A stretch of 64,000 nucleotides of DNA from an uncultured Clostridia bacterium (lineage in GTDB: Bacteria > Bacillota > Clostridia > TANB77 > CAG-508), in the NCBI GenBank assembly GCA_947630185.1, contig CANRGT010000004.1, forward strand, positions 39,949-103,948. Reading direction: 5' to 3'. Positions 9,258 through 17,912 of this stretch are shown piece after piece. The notes under the pieces were generated by a model, which worked only from the letters and a program-made list of their open reading frames with translations, had not been told where the DNA came from and made no database searches. The translations under genes and the position numbers were made by a program. How positions within the stretch are numbered: the stretch's first letter is position 1; every line of letters begins with the position of its first letter.

Positions 9258-9621
9258 CTATCTATCTAATTTTAATACATCGTCTTTACTTTCCTGTAAT
9301 ATAGAAGTTATAAATTCAAGTGGGCCAAATAACTCTTCAAAAGCTATTTCTCTAGCATAAGTAGCATTTTTTTGATAGTTTTTCTCTTTCTAGCTGTATA
9401 CTTTTTATCATTGCATCCATATCTTTTGTTGTTCTTTCATCATCACCTATAATTGAAGATAATAAAAATCCACCCTTTAAAATGATATTATTCTTATATT
9501 TGCTTCTAGATATTCTTTCTAATATCCTTTCAAAAAAGAACATTTGATATAGTTGTCCTGATAATATGCTGTTGCCTTTCGCTTTCTTTGAGATAATATC
9601 TCTTAACTTGTCCTTATTCAC
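9258..9621 (-). pseudogene. abiEii: AbiEii-type nucleotidyltransferase toxin, internally deleted and frameshifted
   Basis: The 5' part (GTG at 9621, overlapping the antitoxin stop as TAGTG) encodes about 78 residues of an AbiEii nucleotidyltransferase: FFFERILERISRSKYKNNII, then ILKGGFLLSS and RTTKDMDAMI, which contains the catalytic D.D-type motif. The frame then stops at 9352. In the next frame, 9258-9370 encodes NYQKNATYAREIAFEEL and onward, resembling the C-terminal end of AbiEii proteins (W..Y...YA..I.FE). Family members have roughly 230-300 residues, so about half of the middle is missing as well as the frame. The remnant is probably non-toxic. Confidence 0.75.
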
Positions 9622-10214
9622 TACAAAAATACCTCCATATATTCTCGTATTTTGTTTTCAATTTTTAATTTTTTGGCATATTTCATAAGCTTGTTTAAAT
9701 TTTTATCATCACTATTTATATATTTTTTTATGGCTTTTGAAAAAATTTCTATATCCATATGATTTCTATTTTTTACTATGTCACATATTGTTCTTTCTTT
9801 GTCATACACTTTTATTTTCATTCCAAATGGCGAAATAATTTCAATTTTTCCTAAATCTAAAATAGAAGTATTAACAAAATATAAATTTACATTTTTATTT
9901 TTTCTTAAACTTCCTCCATAATAATATGGCACTGTAATATCAAATATTAGTGGCGTTCTATCTGATAAATTATGTAAGTATAATGCTGTATTCATAGAAA
10001 ATACTGCTTTCTCGCTCATTGATATTATTTTATAGTACTCATCAACATTGTAATTTACAAGTCCATAATATCCTCTTGAAATTCTATTTATTTGTTTTTT
10101 TTCTATCATTTTAGTTAAAAAATATCTGTTAATATTATTTGAATTTAATTCTTTTGTAGTAATACAACCACCATTTTTTCTCATAATACTTAAAATTTTT
10201 TCATAATTATCCAT
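9621..10214 (-). CDS. abiEi: AbiEi-type antitoxin / transcriptional regulator
   Basis: AbiEi is the antitoxin of type IV toxin-antitoxin pairs; it binds its own promoter through an N-terminal winged helix. Here the first 60 residues (YEKILSIMRKNGGCITTKEL...LTKMIEKKQINRISRGYYGL) form the winged helix. The rest matches the family's C-terminal domain (AVFSMNTALYLHNLSDRTP, ERTICDIVKNRN). I chose ATG 10214 because AAGGA lies ten bases upstream; in-frame ATGs at 10223 and 10256 are alternatives. The gene is intact although its partner toxin is broken. Confidence 0.88.
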   Translation of the reverse strand: MDNYEKILSIMRKNGGCITTKELNSNNINRYFLTKMIEKKQINRISRGYYGLVNYNVDEYYKIISMSEKAVFSMNTALYLHNLSDRTPLIFDITVPYYYGGSLRKNKNVNLYFVNTSILDLGKIEIISPFGMKIKVYDKERTICDIVKNRNHMDIEIFSKAIKKYINSDDKNLNKLMKYAKKLKIENKIREYMEVFL

Positions 10215-10419
10215 ATTTTTCATTTCCTTTCTTAATGAAATTTTATCACTTTTCATTAAGTTTGTAAATGACCTTATGATTTTTTTATTTGAAATAATGA
10301 TAGTTAGATGTTATTTAGTAAAAATAAAACATTTTTGGATATTCTATTTAGACCTAAAATTTTTAATAATTTGAATTAAAATTTTAAAGATTATTTAATT
10401 ATTTTCCATATTATTTAAG

Positions 10420-10448
10420 CATAAAATTTACTAAATTGCAAGAAAAAT
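10420..10448. repeat. 29-bp direct repeat, right copy flanking abiE
   Basis: Identical to 9141-9169. It lies about 200 bases upstream of the abiEi start, so it could hold regulatory sequence as well as marking an insertion boundary. Confidence 0.7.
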
Positions 10449-10481
10449 CGTTCGACGTTTTTTTACATTTTTTGACAATAC

Positions 10482-10525
10482 AAAAAAGCTACTCAAAAAA
10501 ATTTTTTCTTCTAAGTAGCTTTTTT
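10482..10525. terminator. Bidirectional terminator between abiE and the SUMF1-pilin gene
   Basis: AAAAAAGCTACT at 10482-10493 pairs with AGTAGCTTTTTT at 10514-10525, around a 20-base A/T loop. A and T runs on both sides let it act in both directions; on the minus strand it ends the gene that stops at 10590. Confidence 0.8.
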
Positions 10526-10589
10526 ATATTTAACACACCATATTATATAATCTCATTTTACCATTTACATCTTTGCAAATTTTCAGTCA

Positions 10590-11957
10590 CTATTTTAGGT
10601 AAAGTACGGGACGAAAACCTATTGGCCTATCGAATCCACTATCAGGGTTTCCACCATGTCTTACAGATGCCGGGTTAAAATCGCCATTCGAAGAAAAACT
10701 ACCTCCACGCATTACAGCATAGCTTGTTTCGTTCATACCATCGTGCTCCTCCCTTATCTCTGTTGTCCATTCCCACATATTTCCTGCAAAATCATATATA
10801 TTCTTTGCTCTATTTCTATATATCTCATTATTTGAGTCGTCTACTACTGTTATTCCTGTTACCACTTCATAACACTTTCTTATATTGTTTTTTTCATATT
10901 CATCGTTTCTTCCTGATGGGATTCCAAATGGTTTATCAGTTTTCTTATAATTCTTATTATCTTCTGTTTCTTCCCAATCGTTAGTAGCGTTGTAAATATG
11001 TTGTGCATATAATCCTTTTATTTTATAACTTGTATTTAAATAATTTCCCCATAATGTACTATCTGTTACATTTATACCACTATTGCTAAACCATTTGCAT
11101 ATTGTATCCCATGCGTATGAATCTATTAGTCTACTCGTTACTGAATTTCTTACTGATTCCTTATTTTCATACATCTTACTCGACAATTCTTTTGCAACCT
11201 TTTGAGTTACATAGTTCCATGATTGTAAGCCTTTCTTTGATGCTGGTAAATCTTTTTCTTCTACATCTGATCTATTTCTATTTTCTGCATTTGATTTTTC
11301 TTGATAATTAGTATCATTGTCGTAATCTTTACTTTCTGGTACTCCTGCCTCATATCTTGCTACATAAAAACCTCCATATTTTGAAACACTTGCTTGTCGT
11401 CTTTCTAACTCTTCATTATCTGTCCAATCAGTATAGTCATTATATCCGTATGCATTATTCTTCCATGTCTCTTTATCTTGTTTATATTCCAAGCTCACGC
11501 CATCTGCTGGTACCCATACAAACTGATTTCTTTCTTCTCTTGCGTTACTTGTCTCTACATTTTCATTTGTTACAGCACTATCTCCCTCATATATTACAAA
11601 GCCATCTTTTATTGTATTTTCTCCATCTACTTCAGAACCTACAAATCCTTTTGGCACTGGTACTATCGCTCCATCCTTTGTTGTTACTGCTGTTACTTTT
11701 GACGTATCCCAACTTAATGATTTAATATAATTCGTTGCATTTCCTATGTTTTCTTTATCTCCTTGTACTGCCTCATCTGTCTTTTCTCCTGCTTCTTTAG
11801 CTAACTGCAATATTCCATCATCTCCAAATACCACTGTTATACTTACTGATGCCAAAATCAAAAGCACTACAATTGTTACTACTAAGGCTATTAGTGTTAT
11901 TCCTGAAAATGAATTTAATATATTTTTCATGCTATTACTTTTTCTATTGTTCTGCAT
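10590..11957 (-). CDS. Prepilin-like protein with SUMF1/formylglycine-enzyme fold domain
   Basis: From ATG 11957 the protein has 455 residues. A class III (prepilin-type) signal lies at about residues 18-45, SG|ITLIALVVTIVVLLILA, almost identical to the pilins encoded at 51-58 kb. After an acidic linker, a SUMF1/FGE-sulfatase fold fills the rest: WVPADGV, YNDYTDW, GGFYVARYEAGVP, NIYDFAGNMWEWT, MRGGSF and the terminal IGFRPVLYLK. The paired catalytic cysteines of true formylglycine-generating enzymes are not evident, so binding or display is more likely than catalysis. ATG 11957 lacks a good ribosome site. The frame is open upstream to a TAG at 12102-12104, beside an (AG)11 tract; a strong start at 12130 is one dinucleotide out of frame. 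Expression may therefore be phase variable. Confidence 0.82.
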   Translation of the reverse strand: MQNNRKSNSMKNILNSFSGITLIALVVTIVVLLILASVSITVVFGDDGILQLAKEAGEKTDEAVQGDKENIGNATNYIKSLSWDTSKVTAVTTKDGAIVPVPKGFVGSEVDGENTIKDGFVIYEGDSAVTNENVETSNAREERNQFVWVPADGVSLEYKQDKETWKNNAYGYNDYTDWTDNEELERRQASVSKYGGFYVARYEAGVPESKDYDNDTNYQEKSNAENRNRSDVEEKDLPASKKGLQSWNYVTQKVAKELSSKMYENKESVRNSVTSRLIDSYAWDTICKWFSNSGINVTDSTLWGNYLNTSYKIKGLYAQHIYNATNDWEETEDNKNYKKTDKPFGIPSGRNDEYEKNNIRKCYEVVTGITVVDDSNNEIYRNRAKNIYDFAGNMWEWTTEIREEHDGMNETSYAVMRGGSFSSNGDFNPASVRHGGNPDSGFDRPIGFRPVLYLK

Positions 11958-12070
11958 TTCTAATATATTTCTTGCATTATCATTTACACCTTTGCCTTGT
12001 CTAACTCTTGTAGTGCATATAAATAACGGTCTATTTTTGCTGTATAAACCTTCCCTTTCTTCTACTTTTA

Positions 12071-12130
12071 CTAAATTACGGCTCTCTCTCTCTCTCTCTC
12101 TCTAGAGCCACAAGTGTTTTTACTTTTCAT
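12071..12130 (-). CDS. Short ORF with strong start, running through the (AG)11 tract
   Basis: ATG at 12130 has AGGAGG seven bases upstream, the best translation signal in this region. The frame reads MKSKNTCGS, then alternating Arg-Glu from the dinucleotide tract, and ends at a TAG (12071-12073) after 19 codons. The adjacent frame is open from 12080 to the end of the SUMF1-pilin gene. Loss of one AG unit, or gain of two, would fuse this start to that gene and add 57 residues. Alternatively it is a leader peptide. I interpret it as the OFF state of a contingency locus. Confidence 0.55.
   Translation of the reverse strand: MKSKNTCGSRERERERAVI
12082..12103. repeat. (CT)11 / (AG)11 dinucleotide tract
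   Basis: Eleven perfect CT units on the plus strand (AG on the coding strand), starting nine codons after the ATG at 12130. The tract is bounded by GCC and AGAGCC, which can pair as GGCTCT/AGAGCC. I saw no other dinucleotide tract of this length in the window. Uninterrupted tracts this long are prone to slipped-strand changes. Confidence 0.95.
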
Positions 12131-12291
12131 CTGTTTTCCTCCTCTTTTTTTGACTTTAGATATTAGTAATATGAATATTATTTCTCATATTATTCATCTT
12201 CCTTTTGTGTTTTCACACTCATGCATACAATTAATTTATAATATACCTTATATTTTTTGTCAATAATTTTTAATAATTTAATAGATTATTG

Positions 12292-12792
12292 CTATCTATT
12301 TATATTTAATTTTGATAGTACATTTTCTTCTTTTTCTCTCATTTCAGCCTTTTCATCTTCTTGCATATGGTCATATCCTCTTAAATGATAAAAGCCATGT
12401 ACTACCATGTATGCAAGTTCTCTTTCAAAGCTATGCCCATACTCTTCTGCTTGTTTTTCAACTTGTTCAATAGAAATTATAATATCACCTAATATGTCTT
12501 GCAAAACTTCTTCTACTTCTGTATGCTCTAGCATTTCTTTTGAAATTAATTTGTCTAGTTCTTCCTTTTCATACATAGGAAATGATAGTACATCTGTTGG
12601 AGAATCTATATTTCTGTATTTTTTATTTATTTTTTGTATATTCTTAGGATTTGTTAAAGTAACACAAATGTAAAAAGAGGTAGGATTTATTTTTTCTACC
12701 TCAAAACATTTTTGTATTACCTTTTCTATTAGTGCTTCATTTTGTTCATTTTTTGATATGTCATCCCATATAATTTCTGCTACTGAATTCAT
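12292..12792 (-). CDS. ybeY: Endoribonuclease YbeY
   Basis: YbeY is a zinc-dependent endoribonuclease acting in 16S rRNA 3' maturation and ribosome quality control. The 166-residue protein has the H-x3-H-x5-H zinc motif in HGFYHLRGYDH near residues 136-146, and the upstream PTDVLSFPM strand typical of the family. It starts at 12792 behind AGGAG. In many Bacillota it follows yqfC, yqfD and phoH; here it follows an unknown gene that lies downstream of yqfD. Confidence 0.95.
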   Translation of the reverse strand: MNSVAEIIWDDISKNEQNEALIEKVIQKCFEVEKINPTSFYICVTLTNPKNIQKINKKYRNIDSPTDVLSFPMYEKEELDKLISKEMLEHTEVEEVLQDILGDIIISIEQVEKQAEEYGHSFERELAYMVVHGFYHLRGYDHMQEDEKAEMREKEENVLSKLNINR

Positions 12793-12883
12793 TTTTTGCT
12801 CCTATTTTAGACTAACTTATTATCCATAAGTATTATTTACTGTTAATAGTTACGAAATTGTTTATAAAATTTTATATATTTTA

Positions 12884-14095
12884 TTAAACTTTTACTTTTC
12901 TTTTTATATATTTTCCGCCTACTTCACTATAAGAATTTTTTAAGTTTCTCATAGCACCAAGTTCAACTAATTTTTGGCAATAGAAATTAATAATTTTGTA
13001 ATATTTATTTTCGTTAGTTCTTAATTTCTTCAAATCATTTTTTAAGAATAGTATTTGTTTTTCATCAACATACTTCATATAATTTTTATCTTTTAATTTG
13101 TTTATTTTTTGAAATTCATCCCAGAATTTTTTATATTTCTCACGCTCTGCTGGTTTATCCCAATATATTTTAGTACCTAATAATTTAATATCATATTCTT
13201 CTATTAAGTTGATAAGTAAAGAATATGCCTTTTCTTGTTTACGAGAAACTTTTGTATCAACTATTAAACTTCTAGTATCATCTAATAGTTTTTCATAGCA
13301 TTGCTCTGCAACTATTAGAGGTAAACTATGTGTAAATAGTTTTCTACTTAATGCTAATAATATCATATTCTTTTCTATTGTGTCGTTTTGGTCAAGTTTG
13401 CCAACTTCAAATTTTTCAAAATTTTGATATTCATCTAAAATATCTTTATATAGCTTATCTTCTGGATTTTGCTTCATTTTTAATGGTAATATTTTTTCAA
13501 TATAACCTTCTATTGTATTAAATATTTTATGATATACTTCATCTTTAGCATTTGGAGTTAAGTTGTCTGCAAGCTTAATAGAATAATGTTTTAATAATCC
13601 TTTATATAGTGATTCCATTTGCCCTGCATATAATTTATTATATTTTTCTATAAGTTGCTCTTTATTAGTATTTTCTACTGTTTCATAATCCAAATCTAAC
13701 AAATACATTTGTTTTTTATACTTATATTCTAAATATTCAGCTTCTTTCAAGTGAACTATTGAGTAGTATTGTGATAATGCATTTCTTTCAAATTCATTTG
13801 CAGTTTCATTTTTTACTTTTTTATAAATAGAATCTAAAATATATTTATCAATTGACTCTAAATAAAGAGCATACACATCTTCAAACTTTTGAACTACTGC
13901 TTCTTTTTTGCCTTGTTCTTCCAATTTATCACTTTGTATATATGCTTCATATGCTTTTAATGCATTATTTCTTTTAATTGAAATTAGCATTCCATTTATT
14001 CCAATTTTGGTTGGAATTAGTAATTTCGTAATGGTATTTGTTATTTTTGAAAAAAATGTCTTATCTTGATATACTCTTAAACTTCTTTCTTCCAT
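12884..14095 (-). CDS. Unknown 403-residue protein between yqfD and ybeY
   Basis: I do not recognise this protein. From ATG 14095 (AAGGAG site) it is rich in Lys, Glu, Tyr and Leu, largely helical by composition, and shows no signal peptide. A hydrophobic stretch (ITKLLIPTKIGINGMLISI) near residues 20-38 could associate with the membrane. No catalytic motif is evident. An in-frame ATG at 14137 would overlap yqfD and lacks a ribosome site. The gene takes the place where phoH usually lies between yqfD and ybeY, so a link to sporulation or ribosome metabolism is only contextual. Confidence 0.85.
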   Translation of the reverse strand: MEERSLRVYQDKTFFSKITNTITKLLIPTKIGINGMLISIKRNNALKAYEAYIQSDKLEEQGKKEAVVQKFEDVYALYLESIDKYILDSIYKKVKNETANEFERNALSQYYSIVHLKEAEYLEYKYKKQMYLLDLDYETVENTNKEQLIEKYNKLYAGQMESLYKGLLKHYSIKLADNLTPNAKDEVYHKIFNTIEGYIEKILPLKMKQNPEDKLYKDILDEYQNFEKFEVGKLDQNDTIEKNMILLALSRKLFTHSLPLIVAEQCYEKLLDDTRSLIVDTKVSRKQEKAYSLLINLIEEYDIKLLGTKIYWDKPAEREKYKKFWDEFQKINKLKDKNYMKYVDEKQILFLKNDLKKLRTNENKYYKIINFYCQKLVELGAMRNLKNSYSEVGGKYIKRKVKV

Positions 14096-14108
14096 AGGTT
14101 TCTCCTTT

Positions 14109-15293
14109 TTAAAATCCAATTTTTTCTTTTGTCCCAATGTTTTCTAATACCTCATAAACAACTTCCACTTCTACGCTATCAGTTGTTTCCTCTATATAAA
14201 TTTTTTCATCTTGTATAGAATTTTTATCCTCTATTTTTTCATCTAATTTTTGTTTAGCCTCTTGCACTCCAATATTTTTTGCTTCTTCTACTGTATATAT
14301 AACCTCTTGTTCTTCGTATTCCTGAAGGTTTTGAGTTCTTATTTCAATAGGTAAATAAAAATCCGAAAATAATTTTAATTTTTTATCCGTTTCTATTGTA
14401 TCATACTTTTTAAATTTTGAAACCCTTTTTGTTAAAAATATTTCAAAATTATTTATCTTTACGGAATATTTATTTTCCACGTTTCCTGTCATGGCTTTTT
14501 TTAGCTGTTTTAAAGGAACTTTCACCTTTTCAGAATACCAAACTTTTGCCTGAACCTCGCCATTTGCATGCACATATCTGTTTCCAGTATACTTTCCTTC
14601 AAGCCATCCTTGTATCAATATACTACCCTTTGTAACCATATCTCCCTCTTTTACTACGGGTGTACCATTTTGAGCGTTTATTTTTACTATCATTGCATCT
14701 TTTGTTGCAATTATATTACAATATTCCTCCTCTGGTATAATTTCAGGTTTTTTGTCTGATTCTACTATTTTTACAATTGCATTTGTTCCATTAAGCTCTA
14801 TTCCTATCCATGCAATATCATCACTTTTTAATCTAATATTTTGAATTATGCTTGCAGTTTCTAAACCAATTTTACAAGTACCAATTTTAAAATTATTTTC
14901 TTCAAGTAAATTTCTTATTTCCTGTGCATCTATATTTTCATTTCCTGTGATTTCAATGTTCCAAATAAAATTTGAAAGCGCAATTATTCCAATTATTATA
15001 ATCAAAAATAAAGCAAAGAATAACTTTCTTTTTTTGTATTTGTGCAGAAAAAATGGTAATCCCTTTTTCTTTTCAATTTTAATTCTACATTTAGTTTTCT
15101 TTACAATTTCTCTTATTCTTTTAAAATCTCTAATGCTAATATTTACCTTCATAATTGTAGTTTTTGTTCTATGTAAATTCCACAAAAATATTTTTTTCTG
15201 TTGGCAAAGATTTATAAATCTTTCTATAAAATACCCTTCTACTTCAATACTTACGTACCCTAATATAATATTTAGCAATATTTTAAAATACAT
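14109..15293 (-). CDS. yqfD: Sporulation protein YqfD
   Basis: YqfD is a membrane-anchored protein of the mother-cell sporulation programme in Bacillota. The 394-residue protein has the cytoplasmic N-terminal part (GYVSIEVEGYFIERFINLC), one membrane segment near residues 93-113, and the long external domain with NFKIGTCKIGL and DIAWIGIELNGTNAIVKIVE that defines the family. It starts at 15293 behind GGGAGAG and follows yqfC by about 120 bases. Its presence supports spore formation. Confidence 0.93.
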   Translation of the reverse strand: MYFKILLNIILGYVSIEVEGYFIERFINLCQQKKIFLWNLHRTKTTIMKVNISIRDFKRIREIVKKTKCRIKIEKKKGLPFFLHKYKKRKLFFALFLIIIIGIIALSNFIWNIEITGNENIDAQEIRNLLEENNFKIGTCKIGLETASIIQNIRLKSDDIAWIGIELNGTNAIVKIVESDKKPEIIPEEEYCNIIATKDAMIVKINAQNGTPVVKEGDMVTKGSILIQGWLEGKYTGNRYVHANGEVQAKVWYSEKVKVPLKQLKKAMTGNVENKYSVKINNFEIFLTKRVSKFKKYDTIETDKKLKLFSDFYLPIEIRTQNLQEYEEQEVIYTVEEAKNIGVQEAKQKLDEKIEDKNSIQDEKIYIEETTDSVEVEVVYEVLENIGTKEKIGF

Positions 15294-15413
15294 TACTCTT
15301 TCTCTCCCTTGTATTTTTTATAAAAGTAATTTTTATTTAAGTCTCTTTTATTTTGAAAATTTACTTTTTACTAACTTTTCTATTTTCTAATGTATATTTT
15401 AGTAAAAAACGTG

Positions 15414-15716
15414 CTATGCTTCATCGCTAATTGCTTCAATATCTATACTTTCTATTTTTCCTGTTATAAGAAGGTCGTCTGTTGTCATCTCTTGTAAATT
15501 CAAATTAAAACCATTGATATTAACTATTCCAATATATGTACTTATTCTAATAAAAAAATCTTGATACTCTAGTATTGCTTTATAATTTTCAATCATCAGT
15601 TTTTCAAATCCAAGCATTGTAAATTTGGGCATATTAGTAGATATTTCTTGTGGTATTTCCAAGAATTTTTCCACTTTACTAAAAGTACTATTTTTTCTGT
15701 TTCTTTTTTGTCTCAT
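15414..15716 (-). CDS. yqfC: Sporulation protein YqfC
   Basis: This 100-residue protein matches YqfC in length and pattern: a basic N-terminus, then EIPQEISTNMPKFTMLG and NYKAILEYQDFFIRI, and a small beta-rich tail (GIVNINGFNLNLQEM...). YqfC and YqfD are encoded together in spore formers under mother-cell control. The start at 15716 has AAAGGAAG. Its exact role is unknown. Confidence 0.9.
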   Translation of the reverse strand: MRQKRNRKNSTFSKVEKFLEIPQEISTNMPKFTMLGFEKLMIENYKAILEYQDFFIRISTYIGIVNINGFNLNLQEMTTDDLLITGKIESIDIEAISDEA

Positions 15717-15811
15717 TAATCTTCCTTTCTCCTTTTATTTTTTAAATTTAGCTTTTTAATGTTATTTTTTAATTTTGGTTTTTTCGTTTTACAATTACTC
15801 ATTTATATTTA

Positions 15812-16210
15812 TTACTTTTTAAACTTATTTAAACTTCTGAATTCATACCCCATATTTTTTATTTCTTTGATGCACTCATCTAAAATATTGGCATTGTCTT
15901 TTGAATTTCCGTGAAGTAAAATTACTGCTCCATTATGAACATTATCTAATATTTTACTTTTACCATACTCTTCTCTTCCTTGCTTATTTTCATCCCAATC
16001 GTCATAAGCCAAAGACCACATAACTGTTGTATAACCTAAGCTATTTGTATATGCTAAAGTTCTTTCACTATATTCACCTTTTGGAGGTCTTATATATTTC
16101 ATCTCATAACCAAATTTCTCATATATTGCAGTGTGAAGATTCATAACTTCTGTTTTTATTGTTTCATTATTTATATCTGGCATTGATTTATGATTAACAG
16201 TATGATTTCC
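15812..16210 (-). pseudogene. pdaA: pdaA, C-terminal fragment (split gene)
   Basis: This is the 3' half of a PdaA-type polysaccharide deacetylase. In frame from 16210 it reads GNHTVNHKSMPDINNETIK and carries IRPPKGEYSERTLAY and ILLHGNSKDNANILDE, the later catalytic motifs of the NodB-homology domain. HTVNH is the second half of the zinc site, and the split falls in it. The 5' half lies at 22950-23396. Both copies of TATGATTTCCT (16201-16211 and 22949-22959) sit at the break, and joining them gives one 278-residue frame. PdaA deacetylates muramic acid during spore-cortex synthesis in Bacillus. The fragment has no start of its own. Confidence 0.9.
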
Positions 16211-16229
16211 TTTGACTCTGAAGGAACTC
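16201..16229. other. Left attachment site of the pdaA element
   Basis: Contains the 11-bp core TATGATTTCCT (16201-16211) followed by the left half-site ending ...GGAACTC at 16229. The half-site matches the reverse complement of the right half-site at 19 of 23 bases. Confidence 0.8.
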
Positions 16230-16244
16230 TTTTTTTATTTAAAA

Positions 16245-17900
16245 TTATTTTTGTTTTGGATAAGTTGCATATTGTTTGCCAGAAGTTTCTAATACTCTTT
16301 TTTCATTTTCATAAGGATTTGAAAAGGTTAATTCTATTTTTATATTTTTATTCTTGTCAAATTCAATTCTTTTTACTAGTCTAGTTATTGTTTCTCTATC
16401 TGGATTTTCCATAGAAAGAAATTTTTGTGCAACTTTCTTTATTTCCTTAAATTCTTTTTGTTCTTTTTTATCATTCGTTTTCAAACTTTCTTTTTGCTTT
16501 TCTAGTTCTTCTTTTTCTTTATTTAAAAGTTTTCGTTTTTTAGTTATTTCTTCATACTGACAGTTAAATTCATCAGCACTTATTTCATTAGCCAATTTAC
16601 TTTTATATAATTCTGTAAATTTATTTACTATATGATTTATTTCATTTTCTATATTCGTTATTTGATTATCAAGATTTCTTTCATTATTTTTTGCTTTTAG
16701 TTTTGATTTTTCATATATTCCTTTTAATTCTTTTGAAGTATAATCTATTCTTTCAAGTTCTTTTTTTATTACATCTTTTATTGCCTTTAATATAATATGC
16801 TCTCCTAATATTTTATTTTCACATAGCATTACATAGTTATTTCTTTTTTTACATATAGCATAATTGCCCTCCCAATAGATTTTTCCTGTTTTGTTTTTAC
16901 TTTTATTATGCTGAAAAGTCGCCTCACTTCCACACTCTCCACAAAAAACTAACCCTTTTAGCATATAATTATATTTTTTAGTAGTATTTGTATGATAAGA
17001 AGATAATCTATTTTGTACTTTATTCCATAACTCTTGATTAATTATTGGTTCATGCATACCCTTTACTATAATATATTCTTCTTTTTTCTTTTGAACCCCC
17101 TTTTTTAATTTTGGGCTTACCTGTTCTCTTTTTCCACTAACTACATAGCCCAAATAAGTTTGATTTTTTAGCATACTACCTATTTGTGTTCTTAACCAGC
17201 AAAATTCTCCATTTGGATTAGTGCATTTTCTTCTACTACAAGCCATATCCATATATACGCTAGGAGATGTTATTTTTCTTTTGTTTAATTCATATGCAAT
17301 TTTTATTGTGGACATTCCATTTGCATACATTTTAAATATTTCTTGAACTATCATATACACATTTTCATCTATAACTAAATGATTTTTTATATTTTCATCT
17401 TTCTTATATCCATAAGGTGCTATTCCTGCTTGATATTCTCCTTTATTCATTTTTTTCTTCTTTACACTTTTTATTTTATTTGAAATATCTTGTATATAAT
17501 AATCATTAAAACTTAATTTGAATGATAAGAATTGCAAACCTTTTGAATCTACTGTATCTATTCCATCTCCTATTGCTATATATCTTATATTTTTTTTAGG
17601 TAAATATCTTTCAAGATAATATCCAGTATCAATATGATCTCTGCCAAATCGTGATAAATCTTTTGTTATAATACAATCAATTTTTCCATCTTCAATATCT
17701 TGTATCATTTTTTTAAATTTTGGTCTATCAAAATTTCCACCAGTATATCCATCATCTACATATTCATCATATTCTTCTAAATCATTGTGTTTCTGTATAT
17801 AGTTATCAATTAAATCTCTTTGATTTTCTACACTTTCACTTTCTTTTTTATCCCCGTCTTGTTCTGATAGTCTTATATATTTTGCAACTTTATAAATCAT
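16245..17900 (-). CDS. Large serine recombinase 1 of the pdaA element
   Basis: This 551-residue recombinase has the resolvase catalytic domain at the N-terminus, with catalytic Ser12 in YIRLSEQDG and the conserved arginines in KDLSRFGRDHIDTGYYLERY. A recombinase domain (APYGYKKD...) follows, then a zinc-ribbon (FCGECGSEATFQ near residue 318, with a second Cys group CKKRNNYVMLC) and a long coiled coil (about 385-500). This is the full domain set of integrases and transposases of the TndX/TnpX/phiC31 class. It begins 12 bases after the second recombinase ends, so the two are probably co-transcribed. Its stop is 34 bases from the element's left core. Confidence 0.95.
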   Translation of the reverse strand: MIYKVAKYIRLSEQDGDKKESESVENQRDLIDNYIQKHNDLEEYDEYVDDGYTGGNFDRPKFKKMIQDIEDGKIDCIITKDLSRFGRDHIDTGYYLERYLPKKNIRYIAIGDGIDTVDSKGLQFLSFKLSFNDYYIQDISNKIKSVKKKKMNKGEYQAGIAPYGYKKDENIKNHLVIDENVYMIVQEIFKMYANGMSTIKIAYELNKRKITSPSVYMDMACSRRKCTNPNGEFCWLRTQIGSMLKNQTYLGYVVSGKREQVSPKLKKGVQKKKEEYIIVKGMHEPIINQELWNKVQNRLSSYHTNTTKKYNYMLKGLVFCGECGSEATFQHNKSKNKTGKIYWEGNYAICKKRNNYVMLCENKILGEHIILKAIKDVIKKELERIDYTSKELKGIYEKSKLKAKNNERNLDNQITNIENEINHIVNKFTELYKSKLANEISADEFNCQYEEITKKRKLLNKEKEELEKQKESLKTNDKKEQKEFKEIKKVAQKFLSMENPDRETITRLVKRIEFDKNKNIKIELTFSNPYENEKRVLETSGKQYATYPKQK

Positions 17901-17912
17901 AACAGAATTTCC

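Noticed and set aside
10590..11957. A complete diversity-generating retroelement at the SUMF1-pilin gene
   Set aside because: No reverse transcriptase or template repeat is in the window; only the target-type fold is present, so I list it as an inference.
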